From assembly GCA_021802055.1 (NCBI GenBank), contig JAKAAY010000005.1:15419-78862 (forward strand): a stretch of 63,444 bases of DNA, read 5' to 3'. This stretch comes from Thermoplasmata archaeon. Lineage in GTDB: Archaea > Thermoplasmatota > Thermoplasmata > Thermoplasmatales > Thermoplasmataceae. Positions 42,311 to 50,401 of the stretch are shown here, one piece after another (position 1 is the stretch's first letter; each line of letters starts with the position of its first letter). A program made the position numbers and the translations under genes. A model generated the notes under the pieces. It saw nothing but the letters and a program-made list of their open reading frames with translations. It made no database searches and was not told the origin of the DNA.

Positions 42311-43326
42311 ATCCCAAGACGCTCCCTGGCAAGGTCCCTGCCCTTCACCATGCTTGCCAGCTTCTTCTCGCCAACTTCGCGGCTCCTTGTCCTAAGTCCG
42401 CAGTCCGGGTTAATCCTGAGCCTGGAGGCATCGATGTGCTTGAGGGAAGTTTCTATCCTGTCAGCAATCTGCTGCGGACTCTCAACGTAATCGATGTGCA
42501 CGTCGTTGACCCCAAGCCCGAGGAACCTGTCACTGGAGACTTCCGCGAAATCCCTGACCGTCTCGAATGCGGTAATATCCTGCTGTCCTGTGGAAGGATC
42601 AACAGGAGCCCTGTTTGCAAACTCCAGGTTATAGCCGTGAAAGTTCAGGTCCGGGATGCGCCTGTACAGCATTCTGTAGTCAGTGCTGTAGCATACGTGC
42701 AGCGAGAACTCGCATCCGCTGATGCCCTCCATGGATGCATTGAGAGACTCCACCCCTATGTCCATCTCCGATGGCCTGGTGGTGAGGGCCGGTTCATCAA
42801 TCTGAATCTCCATAACGCTGTTGTGCCTGGAATGCCAGAAGTCCCTGAGTTCCTTTATCTCCTGGTTGATGAGTTCTGCATATTTCATGGCGAGTTTTTC
42901 CCGGCTCTGGTAGTAATCGTCAAATGACCAGTCCATCATGGTGTACGGGCCTGTTATGGGAACCTTTATGGCTTTGCGGGTGAGTGCCATCACGTCACCC
43001 AGTTCTTCCAGGTGAACGTTGCCGATCTTCCTCAGGTCGGACACGGCGCTCCCCTTCCTGAAATACCTGTTGTCAAAGCTCCTCACCATACCGTAGAACT
43101 CGATGCCCGCGAGGCCGGCTGCCAGATGCTCGTACATCTCCCATCTGTACATCTCACCGCCCACGCCCATGTTCTCCAGACCCGTACGGTCAAAAACCTC
43201 CAGTGTTTCTTTCAGGGCCTTCTTTTTAAGCTGATGCAGTTCTTCGCCGGAAATCTTGCGGAAAACATTGCTGAGATATTCCGGTTTTCTGAAACTTCCA
43301 ATCTCCTGTGTGATCAGATCCTTCAT
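42307..43326 (-). CDS. metE: Methionine synthase, MetE C-terminal-type catalytic protein
   Basis: A 339-residue cobalamin-independent methionine synthase core. The zinc ligands of the family are present: His210 and Cys212 in SLHVCYS, Glu235 in GYNLEFANR and Cys309 in NPDCGLRTR. It would activate homocysteine thiolate and transfer a methyl group to it. The protein is about half the length of bacterial MetE (about 750), as usual for archaea, where the N-terminal half is separate or absent. Here a MetE-N-like gene lies seven bases upstream and a MetF-like gene above that, so the three form a methionine operon. The 3' end overlaps the convergent sedolisin gene by four bases. Confidence 0.9.
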   Translation of the reverse strand: MKDLITQEIGSFRKPEYLSNVFRKISGEELHQLKKKALKETLEVFDRTGLENMGVGGEMYRWEMYEHLAAGLAGIEFYGMVRSFDNRYFRKGSAVSDLRKIGNVHLEELGDVMALTRKAIKVPITGPYTMMDWSFDDYYQSREKLAMKYAELINQEIKELRDFWHSRHNSVMEIQIDEPALTTRPSEMDIGVESLNASMEGISGCEFSLHVCYSTDYRMLYRRIPDLNFHGYNLEFANRAPVDPSTGQQDITAFETVRDFAEVSSDRFLGLGVNDVHIDYVESPQQIADRIETSLKHIDASRLRINPDCGLRTRSREVGEKKLASMVKGRDLARERLGI

Positions 43327-43333
43327 GTTCGGT

Positions 43334-44251
43334 TTACGCCTCCCCTGATAGGGCCATGAGTTTGCGGTCCGCTATGCCTCTTGGGAGAAAGTCCATGTAA
43401 TCATTGTGCGTAACGATGCATCTCGATACCCCATGTCTTTCTGACAGCCTTATGGCGGTGTCTGCCGCCTTCTCTTCGCTGGAAAGGCTGGTGGAAAAAG
43501 CATTGGAAAGCCCTATTCCCGCCACTCTTGAGTGGGATGCTGATAAGCCGAATGATGATGGGTCCGGCACAACAACCGACTGGAACTCGTACCGGAGTCC
43601 CCTGAACACAGACTCTGAAATGGCGCCTGTGGAGACAAGAATCACCTTTCTGCCCTGAAGCAGGTTCTCGATTGAGGAAAGTGTGTCACCTTCCTGGTAT
43701 CCTGTGGCCTCATACAGCAGGATCCTGTCAAGACCCAATTTCTCCAGGATGCTGTTGTAAATCCCCACTATGCCATCTATGATCTCATCCGTCTCGTATG
43801 ATCCATGATCGGACATCCTGTTGAAGGATATGGGGGAGGGAAGAAATGCGAAATAATCCCCTAATCCGGGGTCCTGATACATGGGCAATTCCATGGTTCC
43901 ATCCAGAGGGAGATCGATGGGCAGGTCCTCTTTTAGCTTGAGTTTACCCCTGATTTCCGGCAGCCTGTAGAAGGTGTTTGTCTCCCTGTACCTCCTCAAA
44001 GGTCCCAGAGTCATTCCATCCGAGGCAAGCACTATGGGCCTGTATATATCGTTCCAGTTGGAAAGGGGGTCGGTAAAATGATCAATACGGTTCCTCTCTA
44101 TATTTAATGCGTAATGCTCCTTCTTCTCTCTGGATATCTCCTCCAAAAGGCTGTCGAAGGTGTCACGCTTCCTCTCCCACCTGCCAATTTTTATCCTCAG
44201 TCTTTCGCTTCGGGGGTACAGACCATACACTAATTTCTCTATTTTCACCAT
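43334..44251 (-). CDS. MetE N-terminal-like partner protein
   Basis: A 305-residue protein resembling the N-terminal half of cobalamin-independent methionine synthase: VYGLYPRSERLRIKIGRWER near the start, then FTDPLSNWNDIYRP, MYQDPGLGDYFAFLPSPISF in two blocks, and LLYEATGYQEGD. It lacks the zinc cysteines found in the catalytic half. Between a MetF-like gene (three bases away) and metE (seven bases away), it probably binds the methyl donor or helps the catalytic subunit. The donor in archaea is still debated, and no known family function was recognised beyond this. Confidence 0.7.
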   Translation of the reverse strand: MVKIEKLVYGLYPRSERLRIKIGRWERKRDTFDSLLEEISREKKEHYALNIERNRIDHFTDPLSNWNDIYRPIVLASDGMTLGPLRRYRETNTFYRLPEIRGKLKLKEDLPIDLPLDGTMELPMYQDPGLGDYFAFLPSPISFNRMSDHGSYETDEIIDGIVGIYNSILEKLGLDRILLYEATGYQEGDTLSSIENLLQGRKVILVSTGAISESVFRGLRYEFQSVVVPDPSSFGLSASHSRVAGIGLSNAFSTSLSSEEKAADTAIRLSERHGVSRCIVTHNDYMDFLPRGIADRKLMALSGEA

Positions 44252-44254
44252 TGA

Positions 44255-45070
44255 TTACACGCTCTCCAGTATTTCTCCTGCGGTCCTGTAGTCGCCCATG
44301 GACATAATATGGATGCCGCGGACGTGGGCTCTGATCTCATCGTATGTGTCAAGTATGAGTTTTATGGATTCTCCCCTGACGTCTTCTGCCTCACTCAGCC
44401 TTCTCATTCCCGGAGATGACTTGGGAACGCCAAGTTTCTCAAGAAACTCAAGGCTCGACTTTCTCTTCAATGGCATGAATCCGGGGATTACGTTGAGCCC
44501 GGCCGCTTTTAGACCCGCAAAGTCCACGTTCTCAGAGCCTGCAAGGATCTGCGAGATGAAAAACCTTGAGCCTGCTTCGCTCTTCTTCATGAGGAATTCT
44601 GTTTCATTCTCTCTGTACGGGTTGAATGCGGTTCCGACTGCCACGTTCTCAACGAAGTCTTTCATCATTGACGTGGAATTCACAATGGTCCTTATGGTGC
44701 CCAGGACGTCAAGTTCCCTCACCTCCCTGGAATTGTACTTATCACTGATCCTGTCACCGCCGATGACGAAGAAATTCCTGATCCCGAACTTGAGTCCCGT
44801 AAGCACCTGAGACATGATATGGACGGCGTTCTTGTCCCTGGGTGAAATATGCGGCACAGGTATGATGTTGGTATCGCTGGTAATATCTATGAGTGAAGCA
44901 ACCGGATCTATCCCGGGGCTCCCCATGGGATTCTCGGGGCAGGTCATCACGTTGGCATAGTCCCTGAGTAATTCCCTTGCCGAATGAAGATCGTCCTTAC
45001 CTGGAACCCTGTTGGGAACCACTTCCACCGATCGAATTACGGAGAGATCTGAAACGGTGCCAATCTTCAC
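44255..45070 (-). CDS. Methylenetetrahydrofolate reductase-like (MetF family)
   Basis: A 271-residue TIM-barrel protein of the MetF family. Typical blocks: SVEVVPNRVPG at the start, VPHISPRDKNAVHIMSQ, GIRNFFVIGGDRISD (the GGD-like flavin loop), FFISQILAG and GFMPLKRKSSL. MetF reduces a methylene-C1 carrier to the methyl form used by methionine synthase. It heads a three-gene cluster with the two MetE halves. The archaeal C1 carrier is not known here, so the exact substrate is inferred. TTTTTAGT lies 26 bases before the start, giving a likely leaderless promoter. Confidence 0.8.
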   Translation of the reverse strand: MKIGTVSDLSVIRSVEVVPNRVPGKDDLHSARELLRDYANVMTCPENPMGSPGIDPVASLIDITSDTNIIPVPHISPRDKNAVHIMSQVLTGLKFGIRNFFVIGGDRISDKYNSREVRELDVLGTIRTIVNSTSMMKDFVENVAVGTAFNPYRENETEFLMKKSEAGSRFFISQILAGSENVDFAGLKAAGLNVIPGFMPLKRKSSLEFLEKLGVPKSSPGMRRLSEAEDVRGESIKLILDTYDEIRAHVRGIHIMSMGDYRTAGEILESV

Positions 45071-45140
45071 CAGCGCCCCATAGGACGTCCACTAAAAACA
45101 TTATGCAGTAAAAAATTACTATGAGTAATAACAAATGGGG

Positions 45141-46682
45141 TCAGATGTCGAACCTGACTCCCTGCGAAAGCGGCAGATCCCTGCCGTAGTTGATTGTGAC
45201 TGTCTGCCTCCTCATGTAGCTCTTCCACGAATCGCTTCCGCTCTCCCTTCCTCCACCGGTCTCCTTTTCCCCCCCAAAGGCACCGCCAATTTCTGCCCCC
45301 GCTGTCCCGGTGTTGATATTCGCAATGCCGCAGTCCGATCCCCTTGCTGAAAGAAAATACTCCACCTCGCGAATATCGTTGGAAAAGATGGAGGATGAGA
45401 GTCCCTGTGGTACGCTGTTATGGATCTCCAGGGCCTCCTCTATGGTGTTGTACCTGTAGATATACAGGATTGGAGCAAAGGTCTCCACCTTGTCTATCTT
45501 CATGCCCTTCCTGGCCTCTATGACAGCAGGTATGACATAATGTCCGTTCTCATGCCCCTTAATACTCGCCCTGGATCCACCGAACAGGATCTTTCCACCC
45601 TCTGATCTGGCCTGCTCTATGGCGTTGAGAAAGTTCTCCACCGCCTTATCGTCTATGAGTGGCCCTACAAGAACTCCCTCATTGAATGGGCTTCCGACTC
45701 TGGCGGAGGAATACGCCCTTATGAGCCTTTCCACAAAGCTGTCGTATATGGCCGAGTCCACTATTGCCCTTCTTGTGCTGGTGCACCTCTGACCGGCAGT
45801 TGCAAGAGCCCCAAATGCCACACCTTTGAGCGCAATGTCCATGTCAGATCTGGATGAAACTATGGCAGCATTGTTGCCGCCCAGTTCAAGGATAGTCCTG
45901 CCAAGCCTCTCTGAGACTACTCTGGAGATGTGCTTTCCGCTGGGTATTGAACCGGTGAAAGAGACGAGCTTGATCCTCCTGTCACCGGAAACCAGTTCTC
46001 CGATTGTCCCGCCGCTCCCGGTAACCAGAGAGAAGATCTGGGGGTATCCAAGACGCTCCACCACCTGCTCCACAACCTTCATTACTGCAATTGCGGTGAG
46101 AGGTGCCTTGGAGGATGGTTTCCAAACAATGGTATCGCCTGCAACCGCCGCGATGAAGGAATTCCATGACCAGACGGAGCACGGGAAGTTGAATGATGAT
46201 ATTACCCCTATGGGCCCGAGCGGCACCCACTGCTCATACATCCTGTGATTTGGCCTCTCGGATGCAATGGTCAGCCCGTATAGCTGCCTGGACAGGCCCA
46301 CTGCAAAGTCTGCAACGTCTATCATCTCCTGGATCTCTCCCTCTCCCTCGGATTTTGTCTTACCCACCTCCAGTGATACCAGCCTGCCGAGCTTCTCCTT
46401 GTTCAGCCTCAGGGCGTTTCCTATCTCCCGTACCAGTATGCCCCGCTCAGGCGGAGGCATAAGAGACCACCTGTTGAAGGCCTCCACTGATTTCCTGATT
46501 ACATGTTCGTAAGTTTCAGTGCTGGTTGCAAATACCCCGGCGATCTCTGATCCGTCTACTGGGCTGTGTGAGACTATGCGTTCCACTCCTTCATCAACCC
46601 ATCTTCCATCAAAAGTGCCATAGTTAGTTTCACTCAGCCCAACGTCAGATAGAATTCTTGAGATTTCTGCCCTGTCCATCAT
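45141..46682 (-). CDS. ALDH7-type aldehyde dehydrogenase (aminoadipate semialdehyde dehydrogenase)
   Basis: A 513-residue NAD(P)-dependent aldehyde dehydrogenase. Catalytic Cys300 is in GQRCTSTRR and the general base Glu266 in TILELGGNN. The ending GSDCGIANINTGTAGAEIGGAFGGEKETGGGRESGSDSWK (in blocks) closely follows the ALDH7 subfamily, whose best-known member oxidises alpha-aminoadipate semialdehyde in lysine breakdown. The lysine-dehydrogenase-like enzyme at 12359 would make its substrate. Start: two adjacent ATGs (46682, 46679) lie 24-28 bases after a TTCTATAC promoter; ATG/GTG further up is less likely. No close neighbour operon is seen. Confidence 0.85.
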   Translation of the reverse strand: MMDRAEISRILSDVGLSETNYGTFDGRWVDEGVERIVSHSPVDGSEIAGVFATSTETYEHVIRKSVEAFNRWSLMPPPERGILVREIGNALRLNKEKLGRLVSLEVGKTKSEGEGEIQEMIDVADFAVGLSRQLYGLTIASERPNHRMYEQWVPLGPIGVISSFNFPCSVWSWNSFIAAVAGDTIVWKPSSKAPLTAIAVMKVVEQVVERLGYPQIFSLVTGSGGTIGELVSGDRRIKLVSFTGSIPSGKHISRVVSERLGRTILELGGNNAAIVSSRSDMDIALKGVAFGALATAGQRCTSTRRAIVDSAIYDSFVERLIRAYSSARVGSPFNEGVLVGPLIDDKAVENFLNAIEQARSEGGKILFGGSRASIKGHENGHYVIPAVIEARKGMKIDKVETFAPILYIYRYNTIEEALEIHNSVPQGLSSSIFSNDIREVEYFLSARGSDCGIANINTGTAGAEIGGAFGGEKETGGGRESGSDSWKSYMRRQTVTINYGRDLPLSQGVRFDI

Positions 46683-46808
46683 ATAACTGGAATCACGCAA
46701 GCGTATAGAATGTTAATCTTCGGATCCGGCACATCATTCTGCGTGCGTGTTGATTCCGTTCATTGCCGTGCCCGGGTCATGAATTGATGCAAGTATGGTA
46801 TTGTTCAC

Positions 46809-47792
46809 TCAGGCAATCGCACTTATCCGGTCTATAACTATGACTGAAAGATCCATCAGAGTTTCCAGATCAGGAGACCGGCCGGTATCCTTCAGTGCAT
46901 CGATTGACATCAGCGCATACTTCTTTGCCATGGAGAGGGAATACTCTATGGAGCCCGACTCCAGGAATATCTGCTTCAATTTCTCCCTCTGGCCATCCAG
47001 ATGACCGTGGTCTTTCAGTATTTTCAGAAGATCCTCGGAATATGTGTCGTGTCTCGAAAGTGTATGGATCAGGGGCAGCGTGATGGCGGAATGCTCTATG
47101 TCCACGAAGACAGGCTTGCCCATGGTCTCCTCGTCCCCTATGATATCGAGAATGTCGTCGGTGATCTGGAAGGCCATGCCCATGTTAAACGCAAATTTTC
47201 CCAGCGCGTCATACATCTTTTCAGTGGAGTCGGCCGCTCGCGCGGCGCCCTGCGAGCATACAGCAAAGAGGTGCGCAGTCTTCCTGGAAATTATGTCGAG
47301 ATAGGTCTCCTCTGACATCTCCAGGTTTCCCAGGTTATTATATTCAAGCACCTGCCCCTCCGCCATCTTCATGGCTCCCTGAGCCATTATCCTGGAAACC
47401 TCATGCCCATATCGCGAAGCCAGTTCGTAAGCCTTTGTGAAAAGATAATCCCCGACCACTATGGCATTATAGATGCCGTATTTGTATCCAAGGGTTGCCT
47501 TCCCCCGCCGTGTGGGTGAGTTGTCAATTATGTCGTCATGTATGAGGCTGGCAGTATGAACCAGTTCTGTGCTTACCGCCAGGTCGAGGATCTCCTCATA
47601 TGGCCTGTCGCCAGCTATGCTGTAACTGAGTATCGTTAGGATAGGCCTGAGTCTCTTTCCTCCGGCCTTGATGACATAAACAGACATCTCCTCCAGGTCT
47701 TCCTGGTCGCATTTCACTGAATCTACCAAGCGAGAGTTTATCTTATCGATCTTTGTTCTGAGACTGCTCTCCCATTCAGAAATGTCCTTCAT
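46809..47792 (-). CDS. idsA: Trans-isoprenyl diphosphate synthase (GGPP/FPP type)
   Basis: A 327-residue chain-elongating prenyltransferase. The first aspartate-rich motif is LIHDDIIDNSPTRRGK, and the second is ITDDILDIIGD, both binding Mg-diphosphate. It would add isopentenyl units to make farnesyl or geranylgeranyl diphosphate, needed for archaeal ether lipids and quinones. Product length is set by residues before the first motif and cannot be decided by eye. Upstream AGCATATACC is centred about 25 bases from the start. Confidence 0.93.
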   Translation of the reverse strand: MKDISEWESSLRTKIDKINSRLVDSVKCDQEDLEEMSVYVIKAGGKRLRPILTILSYSIAGDRPYEEILDLAVSTELVHTASLIHDDIIDNSPTRRGKATLGYKYGIYNAIVVGDYLFTKAYELASRYGHEVSRIMAQGAMKMAEGQVLEYNNLGNLEMSEETYLDIISRKTAHLFAVCSQGAARAADSTEKMYDALGKFAFNMGMAFQITDDILDIIGDEETMGKPVFVDIEHSAITLPLIHTLSRHDTYSEDLLKILKDHGHLDGQREKLKQIFLESGSIEYSLSMAKKYALMSIDALKDTGRSPDLETLMDLSVIVIDRISAIA

Positions 47793-47980
47793 CTGCCTTC
47801 AGCTTTCCCGGGTATATGCTTAAATGACATTTAACACTTATTTAGAAATATATCAAATAAAATAGTGCGGGTTTGCCCGTCCCGACACCCTGTCTTCGCT
47901 CCCTGACGGACTTCTCCTGATCCTAATGCCCGTGATAGAATGGGAGATCTCTGAAATGGGGCTCTAGAACGTTCATTGCC

Positions 47981-48250
47981 TTATCTTGACAGGATGATCT
48001 CGATGGACGAGACGTTGGATTCTCCCCTTTCCCCCTGTACCACTTCCGTGCTCAGGTTTATTTTGGAATACTTGACTTCTTTGATAAATTTATGCTTGGT
48101 AATCTCGGCTATGTCTACGGCCTTGCTTATGGCTTTACCCCTGGCCTTAATGGTAATGTGGTCGTTGTTGTTGTTGAACCGTGTTACAATTGCCAGGACG
48201 TAGTTCATTACAGGCTTTTTGCCAACGTAGATAATGTTTTCCTCTGCCAT
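47981..48250 (-). CDS. albA: Alba chromatin protein
   Basis: An 89-residue DNA/RNA-binding protein that compacts the chromosome as a dimer. It begins with the diagnostic NIIYVGKKPVMNYVLAIVTRF, holds the lysine-rich loop of the DNA-binding region (KARGKAISKAVDIAEITKHKF) and ends with a conserved beta hairpin. Lysines in KKPV are the usual acetylation/DNA contact site. A TATA-like element lies about 25-33 bases before the ATG. Confidence 0.95.
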   Translation of the reverse strand: MAEENIIYVGKKPVMNYVLAIVTRFNNNNDHITIKARGKAISKAVDIAEITKHKFIKEVKYSKINLSTEVVQGERGESNVSSIEIILSR

Positions 48251-48270
48251 GCCGGGCCCCCAGTTCCGAT

Positions 48271-48288
48271 TTAAATTTCTTATATAAT
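48271..48288 (-). promoter_or_regulatory. AT-rich promoter of albA
   Basis: Minus strand holds TTATATAAGAAATTTAAAT ending about 21 bases before the ATG. Either half could act as the TATA box; the inner half gives the usual spacing for a leaderless message. Confidence 0.5.
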
Positions 48289-48363
48289 TGTATCGTACGG
48301 TTCCATGAACCGATCTACACTTAGAGTTCCTGGAGAATAATAGCCGGCCCCATCCCTCATTCC

Positions 48364-48771
48364 CTAACTAAGCCTGATAAGGGTGTCCGTCGCCGTGACG
48401 CCGTCCAGGTTCCTTATGATGTCTACTTCCCTGTTTATTTCTTCAATGCCCTTCCTCTTTATGCTGATTGCCATGTCCAGGCCTCCGGATAGCTCATAAA
48501 CCTCAGAATACCTTGATCTTAGCGCGTTAAGCACGCTCTTTGTCTTCCGTGTTTCAGTCTTTACCATAACTATGGAGGAAACAAGACTCTCCGAGGTCTC
48601 GATGGTGAATTTTCTGATTATTCCAGATGACAGAAGTCTGGCAACCCGCTTCCTGACCGTTGCTTCCGATATGTTCAGTTCACGTGCAATCTTCGAGTTG
48701 CTGCTCCTGGAATTGAGCCTCAGGATCCTGAGAATCTCCGAGTCGGTCTGATCCACGCTGTGAAATCCCAT
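48364..48771 (-). CDS. Lrp/AsnC family transcriptional regulator
   Basis: A 135-residue regulator with the standard layout: an N-terminal winged helix (DQTDSEILRILRLNSRSSNSKIARELNISEATVRKRV in two blocks, recognition helix at about 31-46) and a C-terminal ligand-binding RAM domain (SIVMVKTETRKTKSVLNALR through DLDGVTATDT-like ending). It would bind DNA as a dimer of dimers, usually sensing an amino acid. Target and ligand unknown. The surrounding genes are not an obvious operon with it. Confidence 0.9.
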   Translation of the reverse strand: MGFHSVDQTDSEILRILRLNSRSSNSKIARELNISEATVRKRVARLLSSGIIRKFTIETSESLVSSIVMVKTETRKTKSVLNALRSRYSEVYELSGGLDMAISIKRKGIEEINREVDIIRNLDGVTATDTLIRLS

Positions 48772-48817
48772 GAGGGGTATTTATGTTATCTAATTTGGAG
48801 GAGGAGTGCCTGAACAC

Positions 48818-49090
48818 TTAACGGTACAGGGCCTGTCCCTTTGATTCATCAGGCGATTTTCTGACGATATTCTTCTTGTCCACGTTCTTGAGTCTTATGA
48901 TGTTGGTAGCCTGGACCATGTATGCAGGAAGTCCCGTATTGGGGTCATGCCCTGCCTTCAGGATGGACACTATCTCCATCTTTATCTGGATCACTGAGCC
49001 ATCCTGCAGCTTAACAGTAACCCACTTTGGCTCTTCTTCTATCTCAAAGTCAACCACTTCGCCGCCATCTGGAAAATTTGTGGGCATCAT
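48818..49090 (-). CDS. Small conserved beta-rich protein
   Basis: A 90-residue soluble protein, strand-rich (VVDFEIEEEPKWVTVKLQDGSVIQIKMEIVSIL) with a charged tail. The start is set by TATAAA at 49115-49120, 25-30 bases upstream of the adjacent ATGs at 49090 and 49087. Longer upstream frames would lie across that promoter and lack similar composition, so they are rejected. The family was not recognised with confidence; it has the length and style of a small conserved archaeal protein. Confidence 0.6.
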   Translation of the reverse strand: MMPTNFPDGGEVVDFEIEEEPKWVTVKLQDGSVIQIKMEIVSILKAGHDPNTGLPAYMVQATNIIRLKNVDKKNIVRKSPDESKGQALYR

Positions 49091-49303
49091 ATGGCTGGCC
49101 ATGCCCAGGATACTTATAAAAGGTGATCTGGGTATGCAATCGGGAGTTGATGTCAGGAGGTTTGTAGCTGTATGGGCGTGCCGCATTGTCAGCAGGGCAT
49201 CTGCTGTTAAATCCAATCTTGCCGGGAACTGGAGGCAGCTAAACGCGAGTTCGCTTACGACGGCCATCTCACCATGCCTGCAGCAGGCATGCAAAATACG
49301 CTC

Positions 49304-50323
49304 TCACGAGAACATGCCCAGAATGGCATCGTCTGCAAGGGCGACTGCATATCCGGCAACAGCCCTTATGTCCCTCACGATAAGTTCCCAGGAAAGCTGG
49401 TTCTCCAGCTGCAGAAAGTTTTCGGAGCCGTGTATCTCCTCGTAAATTTCCCTGACAACCGTCATGGTGTCTATAACCTGCGAGGCTGCGTTCATGTTCC
49501 TTGTTATGAGTGAGAAGAAGGCTTTTCTCTGCATCTCCCTTGTCACTTTTTCCATCCTGGCTACAAGTTTTCCTATGGCATCTTCTGCCGGCCTGCCAAT
49601 TTCCAGAACATGCTCCGCCGTCCTCATGGAGTAATATGCGATTCTCCCCATCTCCCTCACGGCGATGGCTGTGACAATCAGGGAAGATACCGATCCGATC
49701 CCATATTCCATCCTTAAACCCTTGTCTCTTGACGCCAGCATCACCAGGCGCATCAGTAGCCTGTAGTTCCTGGTAAGATCTTTTCCCCTCTGGAATGCGT
49801 CCTCTGCGACCTCTCTGTTGCCGTTCAGGAGTGAGCTGACTGCATCTGTAAGCACCAAAGCAGAGTTTCCCGAAAATTTTTCCAGCATGCCCATTAGGTC
49901 AAATTTGTGGGGATCCACGAGGTTCTGCAGCAGGATTCGATCCGAGTACTCCTCGAATATCTCCACTCCCATAATCTCAGAAACTGCCTCTCTGGCCCAT
50001 TTTTTCCAGTCGTGCTTCCTGCCGCTGGAGGAAGAGACCTGTGTTATATCGTGCCCCTGAATATAGGAAGCCACAATGGACAGTTCAAGGAACTTTCTGT
50101 TCTTGAGACTGTCTGCATCTATGGTTCTGCTCTCCATGGAGGTTCTCTGGTCTCCAGGCACTATGGTGATCTCGTTGTTTTCAAGTACCATGGACAGCGG
50201 CGATCCTCTTCCAACGCCCAAGTTTTCTGCCCATTCCTTTGGAATTGTGATTATGTAGGTTCCGCCGGTTGTAACCTGGAGTTTTCTTATCTCCTTCACA
50301 GACTGCTCTCTGCTGGAGTCCAT
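49304..50323 (-). CDS. AbrB-PhoU-like regulator
   Basis: A 339-residue regulator. Residues 10-55 form a SpoVT/AbrB DNA-binding barrel (VTTGGTYIITIPKEWAENLGVGRGS), and about residues 110-339 form paired PhoU helical repeats, where the first half reads as a metal/phosphate-sensing three-helix bundle. Such fusions are annotated as phosphate uptake regulators in archaea. No phosphate transporter is nearby. It is divergent from the glyoxylate shunt genes across a 78-base region, so it may also act there (inference). A TATA element lies about 26 bases upstream of the start at 50323. Confidence 0.8.
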   Translation of the reverse strand: MDSSREQSVKEIRKLQVTTGGTYIITIPKEWAENLGVGRGSPLSMVLENNEITIVPGDQRTSMESRTIDADSLKNRKFLELSIVASYIQGHDITQVSSSSGRKHDWKKWAREAVSEIMGVEIFEEYSDRILLQNLVDPHKFDLMGMLEKFSGNSALVLTDAVSSLLNGNREVAEDAFQRGKDLTRNYRLLMRLVMLASRDKGLRMEYGIGSVSSLIVTAIAVREMGRIAYYSMRTAEHVLEIGRPAEDAIGKLVARMEKVTREMQRKAFFSLITRNMNAASQVIDTMTVVREIYEEIHGSENFLQLENQLSWELIVRDIRAVAGYAVALADDAILGMFS

Positions 50324-50365
50324 ACATACAATATGTTTATTATGTATTTAATGCATATCCACGCT

Positions 50366-50395
50366 TTTATAAACATATGCGAATACATTTATAAG
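50366..50395 (+). promoter_or_regulatory. Two TATA boxes before aceB
   Basis: TTTATAAA (50366-50373) and CATTTATAAG (50386-50395) are each placed to drive aceB: the first would start transcription just before the ATG at 50402 and the second at about the ATG at 50414. This suggests two alternative transcription starts. Confidence 0.5.
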
Positions 50396-50401
50396 AATCC
50401 C

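Noticed and set aside
49091-49294. N-terminal extension of the small beta-rich protein
   Set aside because: The added part crosses a TATA box correctly placed for the shorter start and has unrelated composition.
49907-50401. Upstream extension of malate synthase to 700 codons
   Set aside because: It would run through the divergent regulator and both promoters; the enzyme's conserved start and TATA boxes fit 50402 or 50414.
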